64,000 nucleotides of DNA from CAYNVQ01 sp964400735 (GTDB taxonomy: Bacteria > Acidobacteriota > Aminicenantia > Aminicenantales > Aminicenantaceae), in contig CAYNVQ010000012.1 in the NCBI GenBank assembly GCA_964400735.1, positions 41,692 to 105,691 on the forward strand, in the 5' to 3' direction. The position numbers were made by a program, and so were the translations under genes. The number at the start of each line of letters is the position of its first letter. Positions within the stretch are counted from its first letter, which is position 1. A model generated the notes under the pieces. The model was not told the origin of the DNA and did not search any database. It saw nothing but the letters and a program-made list of their open reading frames with translations. Positions 53,636-62,557 of the stretch are shown here, one piece after another.

Positions 53636-54619
53636 ATGAAATTCAACAAAGAAATTTTGAAGGTTAACCCTGTAAAAGAAGCGGCGCGAATCTGTGACTT
53701 CATCCAACAACAAACCCTAAATATGCGGCGGGATGGAGCAGTCATCGGACTAAGTGGAGGAATCGATTCAGCATTATGTTCTGAGTTGTGTGTAAAAGCG
53801 TTAGGCAAAGAAAATGTATTTGGATTGATCCTGCCTGAGAAAGATTCTAGCCCTATCAGCAAAAAATATGCGCTGAAACAGGCTGGGAAAATTGGAATCG
53901 GTAAAGAAATCGTTGATATTGAATCCACACTTAAGGTTTTCGGAGCTTATCAGAAAAGAGACGAGGCCATCAAGAGAATTTTCCGTGAGTATAATGAGAA
54001 CTACAAGATAAAAATCACTTTGCCCTCCGATTTATTAGAACGAAATGCATTCAATATTTTTACTCTGACCATTGATGATGGCAAAGGCAACATTAAATCA
54101 GTCAAGCTCAAAAAAGATATGTTAAATACAATAATCGCTGCTACAAATATAAAACAAAGAACCCGGATGATTTATCTTTATTATTATGCAGAGAAGATGA
54201 ATTATCTCGTGTGTGGGACAACAAATAGGAGCGAAATAATTCAGGGTTTTTTTGTTAAATATGGAGATGGGGGAGTAGATATCGAGCCTACTGCCCACTT
54301 GTATAAAACGCAGGTATATCAGCTATCTGATTATTTAGGAGTAATTCAGGAAATTCAACAAAGAAGCCCGAGCCCCGATACCTACAGCTTTGAAGTCAGT
54401 GATGAAGATTTTTTTTTCCGTATGCCTTATGATAAACTTGATCTTCTTTTATATGCATGGGAAAATCATGTGCCTATCGAATTTGTATGCAGAGTTATGA
54501 AATTAACCGAAGATCAAGTAAACAGAGCTTTCAGGGATTTCAATGCTAAGAAAAAAGCAACTGAACACCTAAGAATGCTTCCCCCCTCTCTTCTATGGTC
54601 AACACGAAAATCAAAGTGA
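53636..54619 (+). CDS. NAD synthase-like ATP-dependent amidating enzyme
   Basis: 327 residues of the NadE/N-type ATP pyrophosphatase family. The PP-loop is VIGLSGGIDSALCSEL (about 36-51). Other motifs are GLILPEKDSSP, CGTTNRSEIIQGFFVKYGDG and DIEPTAHLYKTQVYQL. Length and the lack of a glutaminase domain fit an ammonia-dependent enzyme. It has a long insert (FNIFTLTIDDGKGNIKSVKL) not usual for housekeeping NadE. Because it stands inside a glycan operon beside a second amidotransferase-type ATPase, it may amidate a sugar or acyl acid rather than make NAD (inference). Confidence 0.8.
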   Translation: MKFNKEILKVNPVKEAARICDFIQQQTLNMRRDGAVIGLSGGIDSALCSELCVKALGKENVFGLILPEKDSSPISKKYALKQAGKIGIGKEIVDIESTLKVFGAYQKRDEAIKRIFREYNENYKIKITLPSDLLERNAFNIFTLTIDDGKGNIKSVKLKKDMLNTIIAATNIKQRTRMIYLYYYAEKMNYLVCGTTNRSEIIQGFFVKYGDGGVDIEPTAHLYKTQVYQLSDYLGVIQEIQQRSPSPDTYSFEVSDEDFFFRMPYDKLDLLLYAWENHVPIEFVCRVMKLTEDQVNRAFRDFNAKKKATEHLRMLPPSLLWSTRKSK

Positions 54620-54663
54620 CGATGTAATCTCATATCATTGATCATTAATAGGATAGCAATAGA

Positions 54664-55692
54664 GTGACGAAGCAATCTCGCAAGAAAAAATCAGGATCAT
54701 TAAAACGTTGCAAAATCTGTGTGCTGCCCGAGACTTTCCCGGGTATAAAATTCAATGAAAAAGGAATATGCAATTACTGCCAAAAATTCAAAGGTATAAG
54801 AAATTTAAAAGAAAAAAAAGCACAATACAGAAAAAAATTTAAGGAATTAATTAAAAGACACAAAGGAAAAAATACCTATGACGCTCTCATATCTTATAGT
54901 GGGGGAAAAGATAGCACATTTACCCTTTCATTAATAAAAGAAGAATTTGGATTAAATGTTCTTGCCTGCACTTTTGATAATGGCTTTTTACCTGAACAGA
55001 CTATTAAAAATATCCGAAATGTCTCAGACAGATTAGGCATCGATCACATACTATTTAAGCCTCGCTTCGATGTTTTAAAAATAATTTTCTCTGAATGTGC
55101 CAAGAAAAATATTTTTCCCCCAACAACTCTCACACGAGCAAGTGCGATTTGTACTTCCTGCATTGCCATAGTGAAGTTTAGTTCGTTGCGTACAGCCCTC
55201 GAAAAGAATATCCCTTTCGTTATTTACGGGTGGTCTCCAGGCCAAATCTCAACTATTTCTTCCATCATGAAAAATAATCCTCAAATTATAAAAATGATGC
55301 AGAAGAGCCTATTTGAGCCTTTATATGACCTTGTTGGAGATGAGATAAAACCTTATTTTTTAGATAAAAAGCATTTTAAAAATTCTTATTTCTATCCCTA
55401 TAACATCAGTCCCTTATCTTTCCTCGATTATAACGAAGATAAGATAATGGAGAGAATTAGCCAACTGGGATGGAAACTTCCCTCAGACTTAGATGCGAAT
55501 ACGACGAACTGTTTGCTAAACTCACTTGCAAATGTTGTTCACAAAGAAAAGCATGGGTACAATCCCTATGCTTTTGAGATGGCTAAATTAGTGAGAGAAG
55601 GATATTTAGAACGTTCTGTTGCCTTGGCGAAACTAGATCATTCTGAAAATGAAGAGATCATAGAGTTAGTCAAAAAGAAATTATATGATTGA
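54664..55692 (+). CDS. N-acetyl sugar amidotransferase-like ATP pyrophosphatase
   Basis: 342 residues from GTG 54664. The N-terminal zinc finger is CKICVLPETFPGIKFNEKGICNYC, with its four cysteines at about 17-40 (shown here as CKICVLPETF...CNYC). The PP-loop is SYSGGKDSTFTLSLIKEEFG. Later residues TRASAICTSCIAIVK are also typical. This is the PseA/WbpG/LegG-like family, which turns an acetamido group on a nonulosonate or aminosugar into acetamidino using ammonia. It follows the NadE-like gene by 44 bp, and the two may act on the same sugar pathway. Confidence 0.82.
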   Translation: MTKQSRKKKSGSLKRCKICVLPETFPGIKFNEKGICNYCQKFKGIRNLKEKKAQYRKKFKELIKRHKGKNTYDALISYSGGKDSTFTLSLIKEEFGLNVLACTFDNGFLPEQTIKNIRNVSDRLGIDHILFKPRFDVLKIIFSECAKKNIFPPTTLTRASAICTSCIAIVKFSSLRTALEKNIPFVIYGWSPGQISTISSIMKNNPQIIKMMQKSLFEPLYDLVGDEIKPYFLDKKHFKNSYFYPYNISPLSFLDYNEDKIMERISQLGWKLPSDLDANTTNCLLNSLANVVHKEKHGYNPYAFEMAKLVREGYLERSVALAKLDHSENEEIIELVKKKLYD

Positions 55693-55779
55693 TCAAAAGA
55701 TATTATTACACGACTATTATAATATGCTAAAATAATTATTCTTTATAAGTAATATTAAAAATCATTATGAGAAAATACA

Positions 55780-56910
55780 ATGGAAAATGATAAAAAAGTA
55801 ACATATGTTACTCGACCTTCACTTCCTCCCTTGAAAGATTTTATTGTTTACTTGGAGGATATATGGGAAAGCAGATGGCTGACAAATCAAGGCAAATATC
55901 ATCAAATATTTGAGAGAGAACTTGCGGATTTTCTTGGAGTGAAGTATGTATCTTTATTTGCAAATGGCACTTTAGCACTGCTTACGGCACTCCAAACACT
56001 GCGCATTTCCGGCGAAGTTATTACAACACCCTTTAGCTTTGTAGCCACCACCCATGCACTTAATTGGAATGGAATCAAACCTGTATTTTGTGACATTGAA
56101 CCAGATTATCTAAACCTTGATCCGGAGAAGATTGAATCAAAAATAAATCCAAAGACTACAGCTATATTACCAGTGCATGTTTATGGGAATCCATGCGAAG
56201 TTAATGAGATTCAGAACATTGCTGATACCTATGGATTGAGATTGATTTATGACGCTGCTCATGCATTTGGTGTTAAGATTAACGGATCTTCCATCTGTAA
56301 CTATGGAGATCTATCTATTCTGAGCTTTCATGCTACTAAGACGTTTACTACGTGTGAAGGCGGTGCGATTATCAGTCATGATGAAAAGACTAAGAAAAGA
56401 ATAGACTTTTTAAAAAATTTTGGTTTTGCAGATGAAGTGACAGTCGTGGCGCCTGGAATTAACGCTAAAATGAATGAAATGCAGGCTGCATTGGGATTAT
56501 TGCAACTAAAAGAATTTGAAAAGTACAGAGAAGAAAGAAAGAAAATAGCTTCTTATTATAGAAATAATTTAATAGACATTAAGGGGATAAAGACATTAAA
56601 TGAAATGAAAGATGTCATCCATAACTATACTTATTTTCCAATTTTTATCGAAGAAAAAGAATACGGGAAAAGTAGAGACGAGATATACGAAAAACTGAAG
56701 AAAAATGGCATTTATAGTCGACGGTATTTTCATCCTTTGATAAGTCAATTTCCAACTTATAGAAGCTTAGAGTCATCAAATCCTGAAAATTTGCCTGTAG
56801 CAGAGCAAATGGCAAGTCAAGTAATTTGTCTGCCCATATATACAGAAATTGAATTTGAATCAGTTGAAAAAATCATCGAAATTATTAGAAAAAGCTCCAA
56901 ATCAAAGTAG
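55780..56910 (+). CDS. DegT/DnrJ/EryC1 sugar aminotransferase
   Basis: 376 residues. PLP aminotransferase features: FANGTLALLTALQTL, TTPFSFVATTHALNWNGIKP, YDAAHAFGV, and PLP Lys187 in SFHATKTFTTCEGGA, then GINAKMNEMQAALGLLQL. It resembles the group acting on dTDP-4-keto-6-deoxy sugars (FdtB/QdtB-like). The next gene, 8 bp downstream, is a left-handed beta-helix acetyltransferase; together they would add and acetylate an amino group. AT-rich like its neighbours. Confidence 0.92.
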   Translation: MENDKKVTYVTRPSLPPLKDFIVYLEDIWESRWLTNQGKYHQIFERELADFLGVKYVSLFANGTLALLTALQTLRISGEVITTPFSFVATTHALNWNGIKPVFCDIEPDYLNLDPEKIESKINPKTTAILPVHVYGNPCEVNEIQNIADTYGLRLIYDAAHAFGVKINGSSICNYGDLSILSFHATKTFTTCEGGAIISHDEKTKKRIDFLKNFGFADEVTVVAPGINAKMNEMQAALGLLQLKEFEKYREERKKIASYYRNNLIDIKGIKTLNEMKDVIHNYTYFPIFIEEKEYGKSRDEIYEKLKKNGIYSRRYFHPLISQFPTYRSLESSNPENLPVAEQMASQVICLPIYTEIEFESVEKIIEIIRKSSKSK

Positions 56911-56918
56911 AGATAGTC

Positions 56919-57515
56919 ATGAAATTAATGAATTCATTTTATAGTCCTTCTGAATTAAAAAATTTTGAATTCAGAAGCTATGGTGAAAATGTATTAATCA
57001 GTAGAAAAGCCAGTATATACAGTCCAGATAGAATATCCTTTGGAAATAATGTTAGAGTTGATGATTTTTGTATACTATCTCCAGATACTGGCAGCATTGA
57101 AATAGGCTCTTTTGTCCATATAGCTGCATATACCGCTCTATATGGAAAGAAAGGAATTGAAATTAAAGATTTTTCAGGTTTAGCTCCCAGGGCAACAGTA
57201 TTCAGTGCATCAGATGACTTTGCTGGTAAGTATTTGACACCCTCTCCAGTTTTCCCAAAGCAGTATTCATATGTATGGGGCGGAAGAGTAATTATTAATA
57301 AATACGTAATAGTTGGAGTAGGCAGCGTAATTATGCCTTTGGTTGTGCTTGGTGAAGGATCAGCGATTGGAGCGATGAGTTTGGTGGAAAAAGATACTAT
57401 GGAGTGGGGGATTTATAAAGGGATACCTGCAAGGTTAATAAAAAAAAGATCAAAAGATTTGAAAAAAATAGAGATGGATCTAATTAAGGATATAAAAAAT
57501 AGAGAAAATTATTGA
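56919..57515 (+). CDS. hexapeptide-repeat (LbH) O/N-acetyltransferase
   Basis: 198 residues with left-handed beta-helix hexad repeats (ISFGNNVRVDDFCILSPD, IEIGSFVHIAAYTALYG), a loop with a likely catalytic His region (VHIAAYTALYGKKGIEIKDF), and the typical end GVGSVIMPLVVLGEGSAIGA, GIPARLIKKRS. It transfers an acetyl group from acetyl-CoA to the amino sugar produced by the upstream DegT enzyme (QdtC/FdtC-like role, inferred from neighbourhood). Its last 100 bases plus the downstream flank are duplicated at 59646-59785. It is the last gene of the operon that starts at 51716. Confidence 0.88.
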   Translation: MKLMNSFYSPSELKNFEFRSYGENVLISRKASIYSPDRISFGNNVRVDDFCILSPDTGSIEIGSFVHIAAYTALYGKKGIEIKDFSGLAPRATVFSASDDFAGKYLTPSPVFPKQYSYVWGGRVIINKYVIVGVGSVIMPLVVLGEGSAIGAMSLVEKDTMEWGIYKGIPARLIKKRSKDLKKIEMDLIKDIKNRENY

Positions 57516-57641
57516 AAGAAATCACACCGTAAAATACATTCAATCCATCACCAATAGCAGAAATCATCCTTTTGAAAAATACAAACGATAATTGTAATTG
57601 AAAACCGATTCTCATGTATGATCATTTTATGAGGCGAAAAA

Positions 57642-58556
57642 TTATGAAAATTCTCCCATCCGATAAGCAGGAAAATATTCAGTTTCAACAATTCCTTTTT
57701 TCTTACAAATTTCTCCATAGACTTCAGGATTAAAAATCCGCCCACAAAAATATACAATTTGCTTGTTTTTAGTCCACCCTCTCTTGAACTGATCCAACCC
57801 ATCTCTAGCCTGCGATTTCAAACCAGCGGCTGCCCCAAGATCAAAATATTTGATTCCTTGCTCTGCTAAGTATTTGAATGTGGCCCAAAAGATGCTGTAT
57901 GCTGCATTAACTTGGTAACCTTTAAGAGAAGAAGCTGCCAGATGACCATAAGCGATCTGGTTTCTCATTAGAACCATATTAGCACTTACTACCTCTCCAT
58001 CCATCTTTCCCAAAATTAAAACCATTCCAGGAATGGCTAATTGTTCTTGAAAACATTCTCTGGAGAATGCTTTGATACCGGTAATTTTATGCCTTTGAAT
58101 GAGAGACCCATACAGCCGCATCCAATCATCTAGATAAAATGCAGGATCACTGCAAATTTCAATTTTCACTTCCTTAAGTGCTTTCCGTACTTTTTGTTTA
58201 TGGCGTCGATCAATTTTATTTTCCCATTCTTCACTTAGGTCAATAATATAATGATTTTTGAATGGGTGGACAATATCGAAAGACTTTTTCAAATCATGCG
58301 GCTCTATATTTGCAAATGGATCTGTTACTAAGCTAACTGTTATCAAATCGTTCTTGAGGTTATCTAAATCCAAATGTACAAGCTTCCAATCCCGGCAACT
58401 GAAAAGGGGGTAACATCCTATTCCATCTAGGAAGGGAAATCCAGGAATTGGTCGTTTAATAATCCATCCACCGCATTGCTTCAATTCAAAGGCCTCACCA
58501 AATTCCTTTAGTGAGGAGGCATAATCGGGATGATGATATCCATCTGATCTATCCAT
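57642..58556 (-). CDS. FemAB-like GNAT acyltransferase, paralog 2
   Basis: 304 residues, paralog of the gene at 43667-44575. Both share LVTDPFANIE, FKNHYIIDLS/YKEHYIIDLS, VRKALKEVKIEI, AYGHLAASSLKGY, a final YFDLGAAAGLK/FFDLGGEPGVK block and IVYFCGRIFN. The fold is that of FemAB/GNAT_6 proteins, which transfer amino acids or acyl groups to cell-wall or glycan acceptors. The ribosome-binding site AAAGGA precedes ATG 58556. It is opposite in direction to the glycan operon and convergent with it. The acceptor is unknown. Confidence 0.78.
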   Translation of the reverse strand: MDRSDGYHHPDYASSLKEFGEAFELKQCGGWIIKRPIPGFPFLDGIGCYPLFSCRDWKLVHLDLDNLKNDLITVSLVTDPFANIEPHDLKKSFDIVHPFKNHYIIDLSEEWENKIDRRHKQKVRKALKEVKIEICSDPAFYLDDWMRLYGSLIQRHKITGIKAFSRECFQEQLAIPGMVLILGKMDGEVVSANMVLMRNQIAYGHLAASSLKGYQVNAAYSIFWATFKYLAEQGIKYFDLGAAAGLKSQARDGLDQFKRGWTKNKQIVYFCGRIFNPEVYGEICKKKGIVETEYFPAYRMGEFS

Positions 58557-58734
58557 TTCGGAATCCTTTCGCTTCTAAAATAAAAACATCAAAAATCAAT
58601 GACCAAAAATATATGTCAAAACACTATGCATTAATGCAGAAGTTATAATATTAATGCTACTCAATCTTTTTAAAGATTCTTTATAAGTTAAGCAGTTCAT
58701 TTTCAGAAGCATTTTATTTGTGAGCACATCTATC

Positions 58735-58983
58735 CTAATTTTTTGAATTAGTCATAGTCAGTAAAATGATCGTTTCCAGTCCATTGGTGGGGAGAGGTGC
58801 CTCAAGCGCTTCTTTTGAGAGGTATTTTCTACGCTCCTGCGCAATCAGCAATTTTTTAATCTCAGAGTCGAGAACTCCGCAGGCAATAGGCGCGGCGACA
58901 GAACTCTTTTTGACCGCTTGTTTCAAAAATTCCCGGCGAGACGATTTTCGAGGTCTTTTTGTCTCTAGCTTTGCATCGCTCAT
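58735..58983 (-). CDS. small Tat-signal protein
   Basis: 82 residues with a twin-arginine signal SSRREFLKQAVKKSSVAAP near residues 14-33, so probably exported folded or bound to a partner. The mature part (about 45 residues, ERRKYLSKEALEAPLPTNG, LETIILLTMTNSKN) has no motif I recognise. A strong AGGAGGA ribosome-binding site stands 5-6 nt before ATG 58983, so it is a real gene. No maturase or partner gene adjoins. It could be an exported peptide substrate or a truncated N-terminus of a larger Tat protein. Confidence 0.65.
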   Translation of the reverse strand: MSDAKLETKRPRKSSRREFLKQAVKKSSVAAPIACGVLDSEIKKLLIAQERRKYLSKEALEAPLPTNGLETIILLTMTNSKN

Positions 58984-59508
58984 GGAAATCCTCCTCTTAT
59001 TGTGATTTGCCTACTCATAAAATAATCGGCAATTTCTCATTTCTATCGATCATTTTATTAAGGTATTAATCGTGAAAGTTGCGGCCAAATCTGCCATGAA
59101 TCTATACATTCTATAAATAATATAGATATTATATAATTTGTACATTATAGGCATCTCATCAAATGTTGTCAATGCTTAATTCAAAACCTGACTGATGAAC
59201 AGTCCGGAAAGCCTGTCATTCCCTTCAAATTCTTTCTGTTTTTCTCTGATTATCTTCAAATTGTTCTCAAGCTGGTATACAGGGAGAAATTCCCCGTTCC
59301 CCGGAACGATATGCTGTCTCTTGTTGGTACCTGTCAATAATTCTTCTCATACCCGACATCATTAGTTGTCAAAGAATACCTTACATCGTCAACATCTGAT
59401 TACCTCCTAACAAAAATAGTCAGGGTTATGGTTAAGATTTCCAAGGCCTATCGGGTCTTTGAGGCTCTTTTCTGTACTTGGCCCATTTCATGAATTATCC
59501 TCCCTGCC
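58984..59508. other. relic-rich intergenic stretch
   Basis: It contains on the minus strand an open piece from about 59330 to 59176 reading GTNKRQHIVPGNGEFLPVYQ, then LENNLKIIREKQKEFEG and LSGLFISQVLN before a stop. It looks like the end of a lost gene but has no start or recognisable family. Otherwise the stretch is AT-rich with nothing supported. Confidence 0.4.
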
Positions 59509-59652
59509 ATGGCAGGGATCTACCAGCAGCTACATCCGGAACACACAGCGTTTTATCGTGTGTTTTTTCAATATTTCGAGCGCTTCCTTCGTGAATATGA
59601 TAATCATTTCGAGAGAAAGCTCCTCAACCCGCTCTGTCTCTCTGCGGTGAAG
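59509..59652 (+). pseudogene. N-terminal piece of an IS91-type transposase
   Basis: The frame reads MAGIYQQLHPEHTAFYRVFF, QYFERFLREYDNHFERKLLN, resembling the start of IS91-family transposases (YxxRHPExTxxYRVxxxxFExFL). It then breaks into a copied piece of the acetyltransferase gene tail. No zinc motif or catalytic part is left. Confidence 0.6.
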
Positions 59653-59785
59653 GGATACCTGCAAGGTTAATAAAAAAAGATCAAAAGATTTGAAAAAAAT
59701 AGAGATAAATTTAATTAAGGATATAAAGAATAGAGAAAATTATTGAAAGAAGTCACACCACATAATACATTCAACCATGGTTCTC
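59646..59785 (+). pseudogene. duplicated tail of the hexapeptide acetyltransferase gene
   Basis: The bases from GGATACCTGCAAGGTTAATA onward match 57420-57550 almost completely, including the acetyltransferase stop and about 35 bp of downstream flank, with a one-base deletion that breaks the frame. The copy is joined to the IS91-type fragment. Confidence 0.85.
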
Positions 59786-59999
59786 AGAGGATGGAAATTG
59801 GGAAATTACCCGATAAAAGCTTCGTTTTTCAGTATGAGATTTATCTGATTCTCCCCTTGTTTGCCCTCTTCTTTATTGTGCAAATAAGTAATTCCATAGC
59901 TAGCTTAGATGAAGTCGAATCAGCAGTCAATCAAGGAGATGTAGAGGAGATGTAGAAAATTGTAAAACCAATCCCCTGAAAAGGCCAAAAATCCAAGAT

Positions 60000-60060
60000 T
60001 AAATTTACCTCTGTTTTCACCTGAATGGGTTATTGACTATTCACTCCAATTATATAAAAT
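60000..60060 (+). promoter_or_regulatory. promoter-like module, copy C
   Basis: TTTTCACCTGAATGGGTTAT runs into TTGACT (60033-60038), a 16-bp spacer and TAAAAT (60055-60060). The predicted start is about 45 nt before the WbqC-like gene. It is the same module as copies A and B. Confidence 0.6.
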
Positions 60061-60110
60061 TTATAGTGATTGGTGAAAAGAAGAGCATGATGAAGTAAGG
60101 GCATATTTAG

Positions 60111-60824
60111 ATGAAATTAGGAATTATGCAGCCGTATTTTTTTCCATATTTAGGTTACTTCAGTTTGATGAAACATACAAAACGTTTTATTCTATTAGAT
60201 TCTGTGCAATTCATTCGACATGGATGGATTGAAAGAAACAGAATATTAAAGCCAGAGACTGGATGGCAATATATTTCGGTTCCTCTGATAAAACACAGCC
60301 GAAATACCAAAATCATGGATATTAAGATTAAAAATGAACTCGATTGGCGGAATACGATTTTCCGCAAATTAGAACACTACAAAAAGATAGCCCCTTTTTA
60401 CCAAGATACAATAGACGTTTTGGAGATTTCATTCAATATTGAAACAGAGAGCATTGTACAGTTAGATATGCATATTCTTAAAACAATCTGCGAATATATT
60501 GGAGTGGAGTTGAATTTGGATATTTTTTCTGAGATGCATCTATCAATTGGTGATATTAAGGCACCTGATGAATGGGCATTGAACATTTGCAGGGCATTGG
60601 GAAATGTTGATGAGTATTGGAATCCTGAGGGCGGATGGAAGTTATTTGATCGTAGCAAATATTATAAGGCTGGGATCGATATTAAGTTTTTGAAAATGAA
60701 CATTCAAAAATATCCGCAAGGGCGACCAGAGTTTGAAGAAAGGTTGTCTATTATAGATGTAATGATGTTTAATAAACCAGGTAGAATTTATGAAATGCTT
60801 GACGACTATATTTTATTGAGGTGA
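60111..60824 (+). CDS. WbqC-like family protein
   Basis: 237 residues. The start MKLGIMQPYFFPYLGYFSLM is the family signature, followed by DSVQFIRHGWIERNRI, IKHSRNTKI and the end FEERLSIIDVMMFN. WbqC proteins belong to O-antigen and other glycan clusters, and some modify amino groups on sugars; the precise reaction is not settled. It is translationally linked to the next gene, whose ribosome-binding site overlaps this stop codon. It has its own promoter-like module (copy C). Confidence 0.9.
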   Translation: MKLGIMQPYFFPYLGYFSLMKHTKRFILLDSVQFIRHGWIERNRILKPETGWQYISVPLIKHSRNTKIMDIKIKNELDWRNTIFRKLEHYKKIAPFYQDTIDVLEISFNIETESIVQLDMHILKTICEYIGVELNLDIFSEMHLSIGDIKAPDEWALNICRALGNVDEYWNPEGGWKLFDRSKYYKAGIDIKFLKMNIQKYPQGRPEFEERLSIIDVMMFNKPGRIYEMLDDYILLR

Positions 60825-60829
60825 CAAAA

Positions 60830-61783
60830 ATGAAAGAAATAGGTGGGTACTTTGGATTAGAACAGCTTATAAGTAATGAATATTATAAGGACTTGATTCC
60901 GCTAAATCTTGTAAGAGGTGCACTTTTATATGTAGTCAAAGCCAGAGGCATTAACAAGATCTACATCCCTCATTACCTTGTTTACGTAGTGCGTGATTTT
61001 TGTTTCATAAATGGCTATAAGGTTGAGCTTTATAAAGTAGATAGGGAGTTTATGCCAGTATTCAACAAAACTCTTGATGAAAAAGAATGTATTTTTGTTG
61101 TTAACTATTTCGGGCAATTGACTAATGAGAAAATCCTTGAGCTCAAACATCGATTTGGACAAATCGTAGTCGATAACGTACAAGCCTTTTTTCAAAAGCC
61201 GCTAGATGGGATTGATACGATTTACTCTCCGTATAAGTTCTTTGGAATACCTGATGGAGCTTATCTCTCAACAGATGTAACTTTAAGTGAAGGTTTGGAG
61301 GTTGATATATCAAAGGACCGAATGAAACATATCTTAGGTCGCTATGAAGGAATAGCTTCTGATTATTTCCATATGTTTCAAGAACACGAAATTGCTTTTG
61401 ATAAAGAACCTTTAAAATTAATGTCAAAACTAACACATAACATCCTTGGGGCAATTGATTACGATAGAGCATTCCGAATTAGAAATGAAAATTATGCCTA
61501 TTTGGAGAGTGAACTAGGTAGATTGAATAGACTTAATCTAACCACTCCTAAAGGTCCTTTTGTATATCCGTTCTATATGAAGAATGGGATTGAAATTAGG
61601 AGATCATTGGTGCAGAAGAAGATCTACATCGCGACGCTTTGGCCAAATGTGTTGGATGATACACCTAAGGATAGTGTTGAATATGATTATGCCGCTAATA
61701 TTCTGCCACTCCCTTGCGACCAGAGATATAGCATAGATGATATGAAGCGTGTCGTAAAAGAGGTGAGAAGATTAGTAAGATAA
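60830..61783 (+). CDS. DegT-like PLP-fold protein
   Basis: 317 residues from ATG 60830 (GAGGTG 6 nt upstream; a GTG at 60821 overlaps the previous stop as an alternative). It is shorter and more divergent than true sugar aminotransferases. VVDNVQAFFQKPLDGIDTIY, then Lys136 in SPYKFFGIPDGAYL, corresponds to the PLP lysine site, and the end VLPLPCDQRYSIDDMKRVVK fits the family. Its role is probably amino transfer, or a regulatory role in glycan synthesis, with the WbqC partner. Confidence 0.75.
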   Translation: MKEIGGYFGLEQLISNEYYKDLIPLNLVRGALLYVVKARGINKIYIPHYLVYVVRDFCFINGYKVELYKVDREFMPVFNKTLDEKECIFVVNYFGQLTNEKILELKHRFGQIVVDNVQAFFQKPLDGIDTIYSPYKFFGIPDGAYLSTDVTLSEGLEVDISKDRMKHILGRYEGIASDYFHMFQEHEIAFDKEPLKLMSKLTHNILGAIDYDRAFRIRNENYAYLESELGRLNRLNLTTPKGPFVYPFYMKNGIEIRRSLVQKKIYIATLWPNVLDDTPKDSVEYDYAANILPLPCDQRYSIDDMKRVVKEVRRLVR

Positions 61784-62557
61784 GGAAACTTTGCAAAGAA
61801 TATATATTAAGATGGAATAAACAACACTTGGCCTGACAGCGATTGTCAAATAGCTTTGCTAAGCAGCAATGGAATTTTCTTCTTATTATCACTTGTGCTA
61901 ACTTCAAGATGGATTCTTCGTATTTTCCTGTAGCAACCAGATAGTATGTGGAAGATGCTATTTATAATATGGCGAAAGACACTATCTCTGCAGAAATTCA
62001 CAACATGTGTAAGGATAAACTTACAATAATTTTCGCTTTCTTTGTATTTTTAATTATATAATCTATATAGAGAAAAATTTCTACTACGGCCCAGAAAGCG
62101 AATTAGGATTAGACAGTATAAAGAAAATGACAAATATGTGGATTGTAGAATTCTAGAAACGTTGTACTGCTTAAGGTTTCTAAATAATGGTTTAATTTCT
62201 ACTCTTGCTTGGCAAAGGACATTAGAAATTTACAGAATGAAGAGATCAACTAAAACGCTTAATATATTTGGTACTCTGACTTTCTTATAAGGAAAAATGA
62301 GATATTTTTGGGCACCCAATAGCAGATTAAGTGCAAACAGGTTTATTCTCTGTGATACTAATTTAATTAATATTAATAAAATAAGAGATTATCTTCGTCA
62401 TTTTTTTTCAAAAGTTCCTCATCAAAAGACTCTCTATAGATACTCTGATAACTTTATTTCTTCAGGTTTACTTTGCACAAAATCTGGAAAAACCAAATAT
62501 TTAAAAGGGCTATGAATCATTGGATTAGTTTATTGTTCTGAATGGTGCTTTGAAAAA
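61784..62557. other. long AT-rich stretch with decayed coding traces
   Basis: About 770 bp. Two short plus-strand open pieces (about 62100-62290 and 62297-62515) have no start signals or recognisable domains; they may be remains of one gene. No repeats or RNA genes seen. Confidence 0.45.

Noticed and set aside
59790..59890. Third PilZ remnant
   Set aside because: Only TTATCTRATTCTCCC and a few neighbouring bases match the start of the PilZ gene; too short to claim without an alignment.
62297..62515. Plus-strand frame of 72 codons
   Set aside because: No start signal, no domain, and composition like the surrounding AT-rich DNA.
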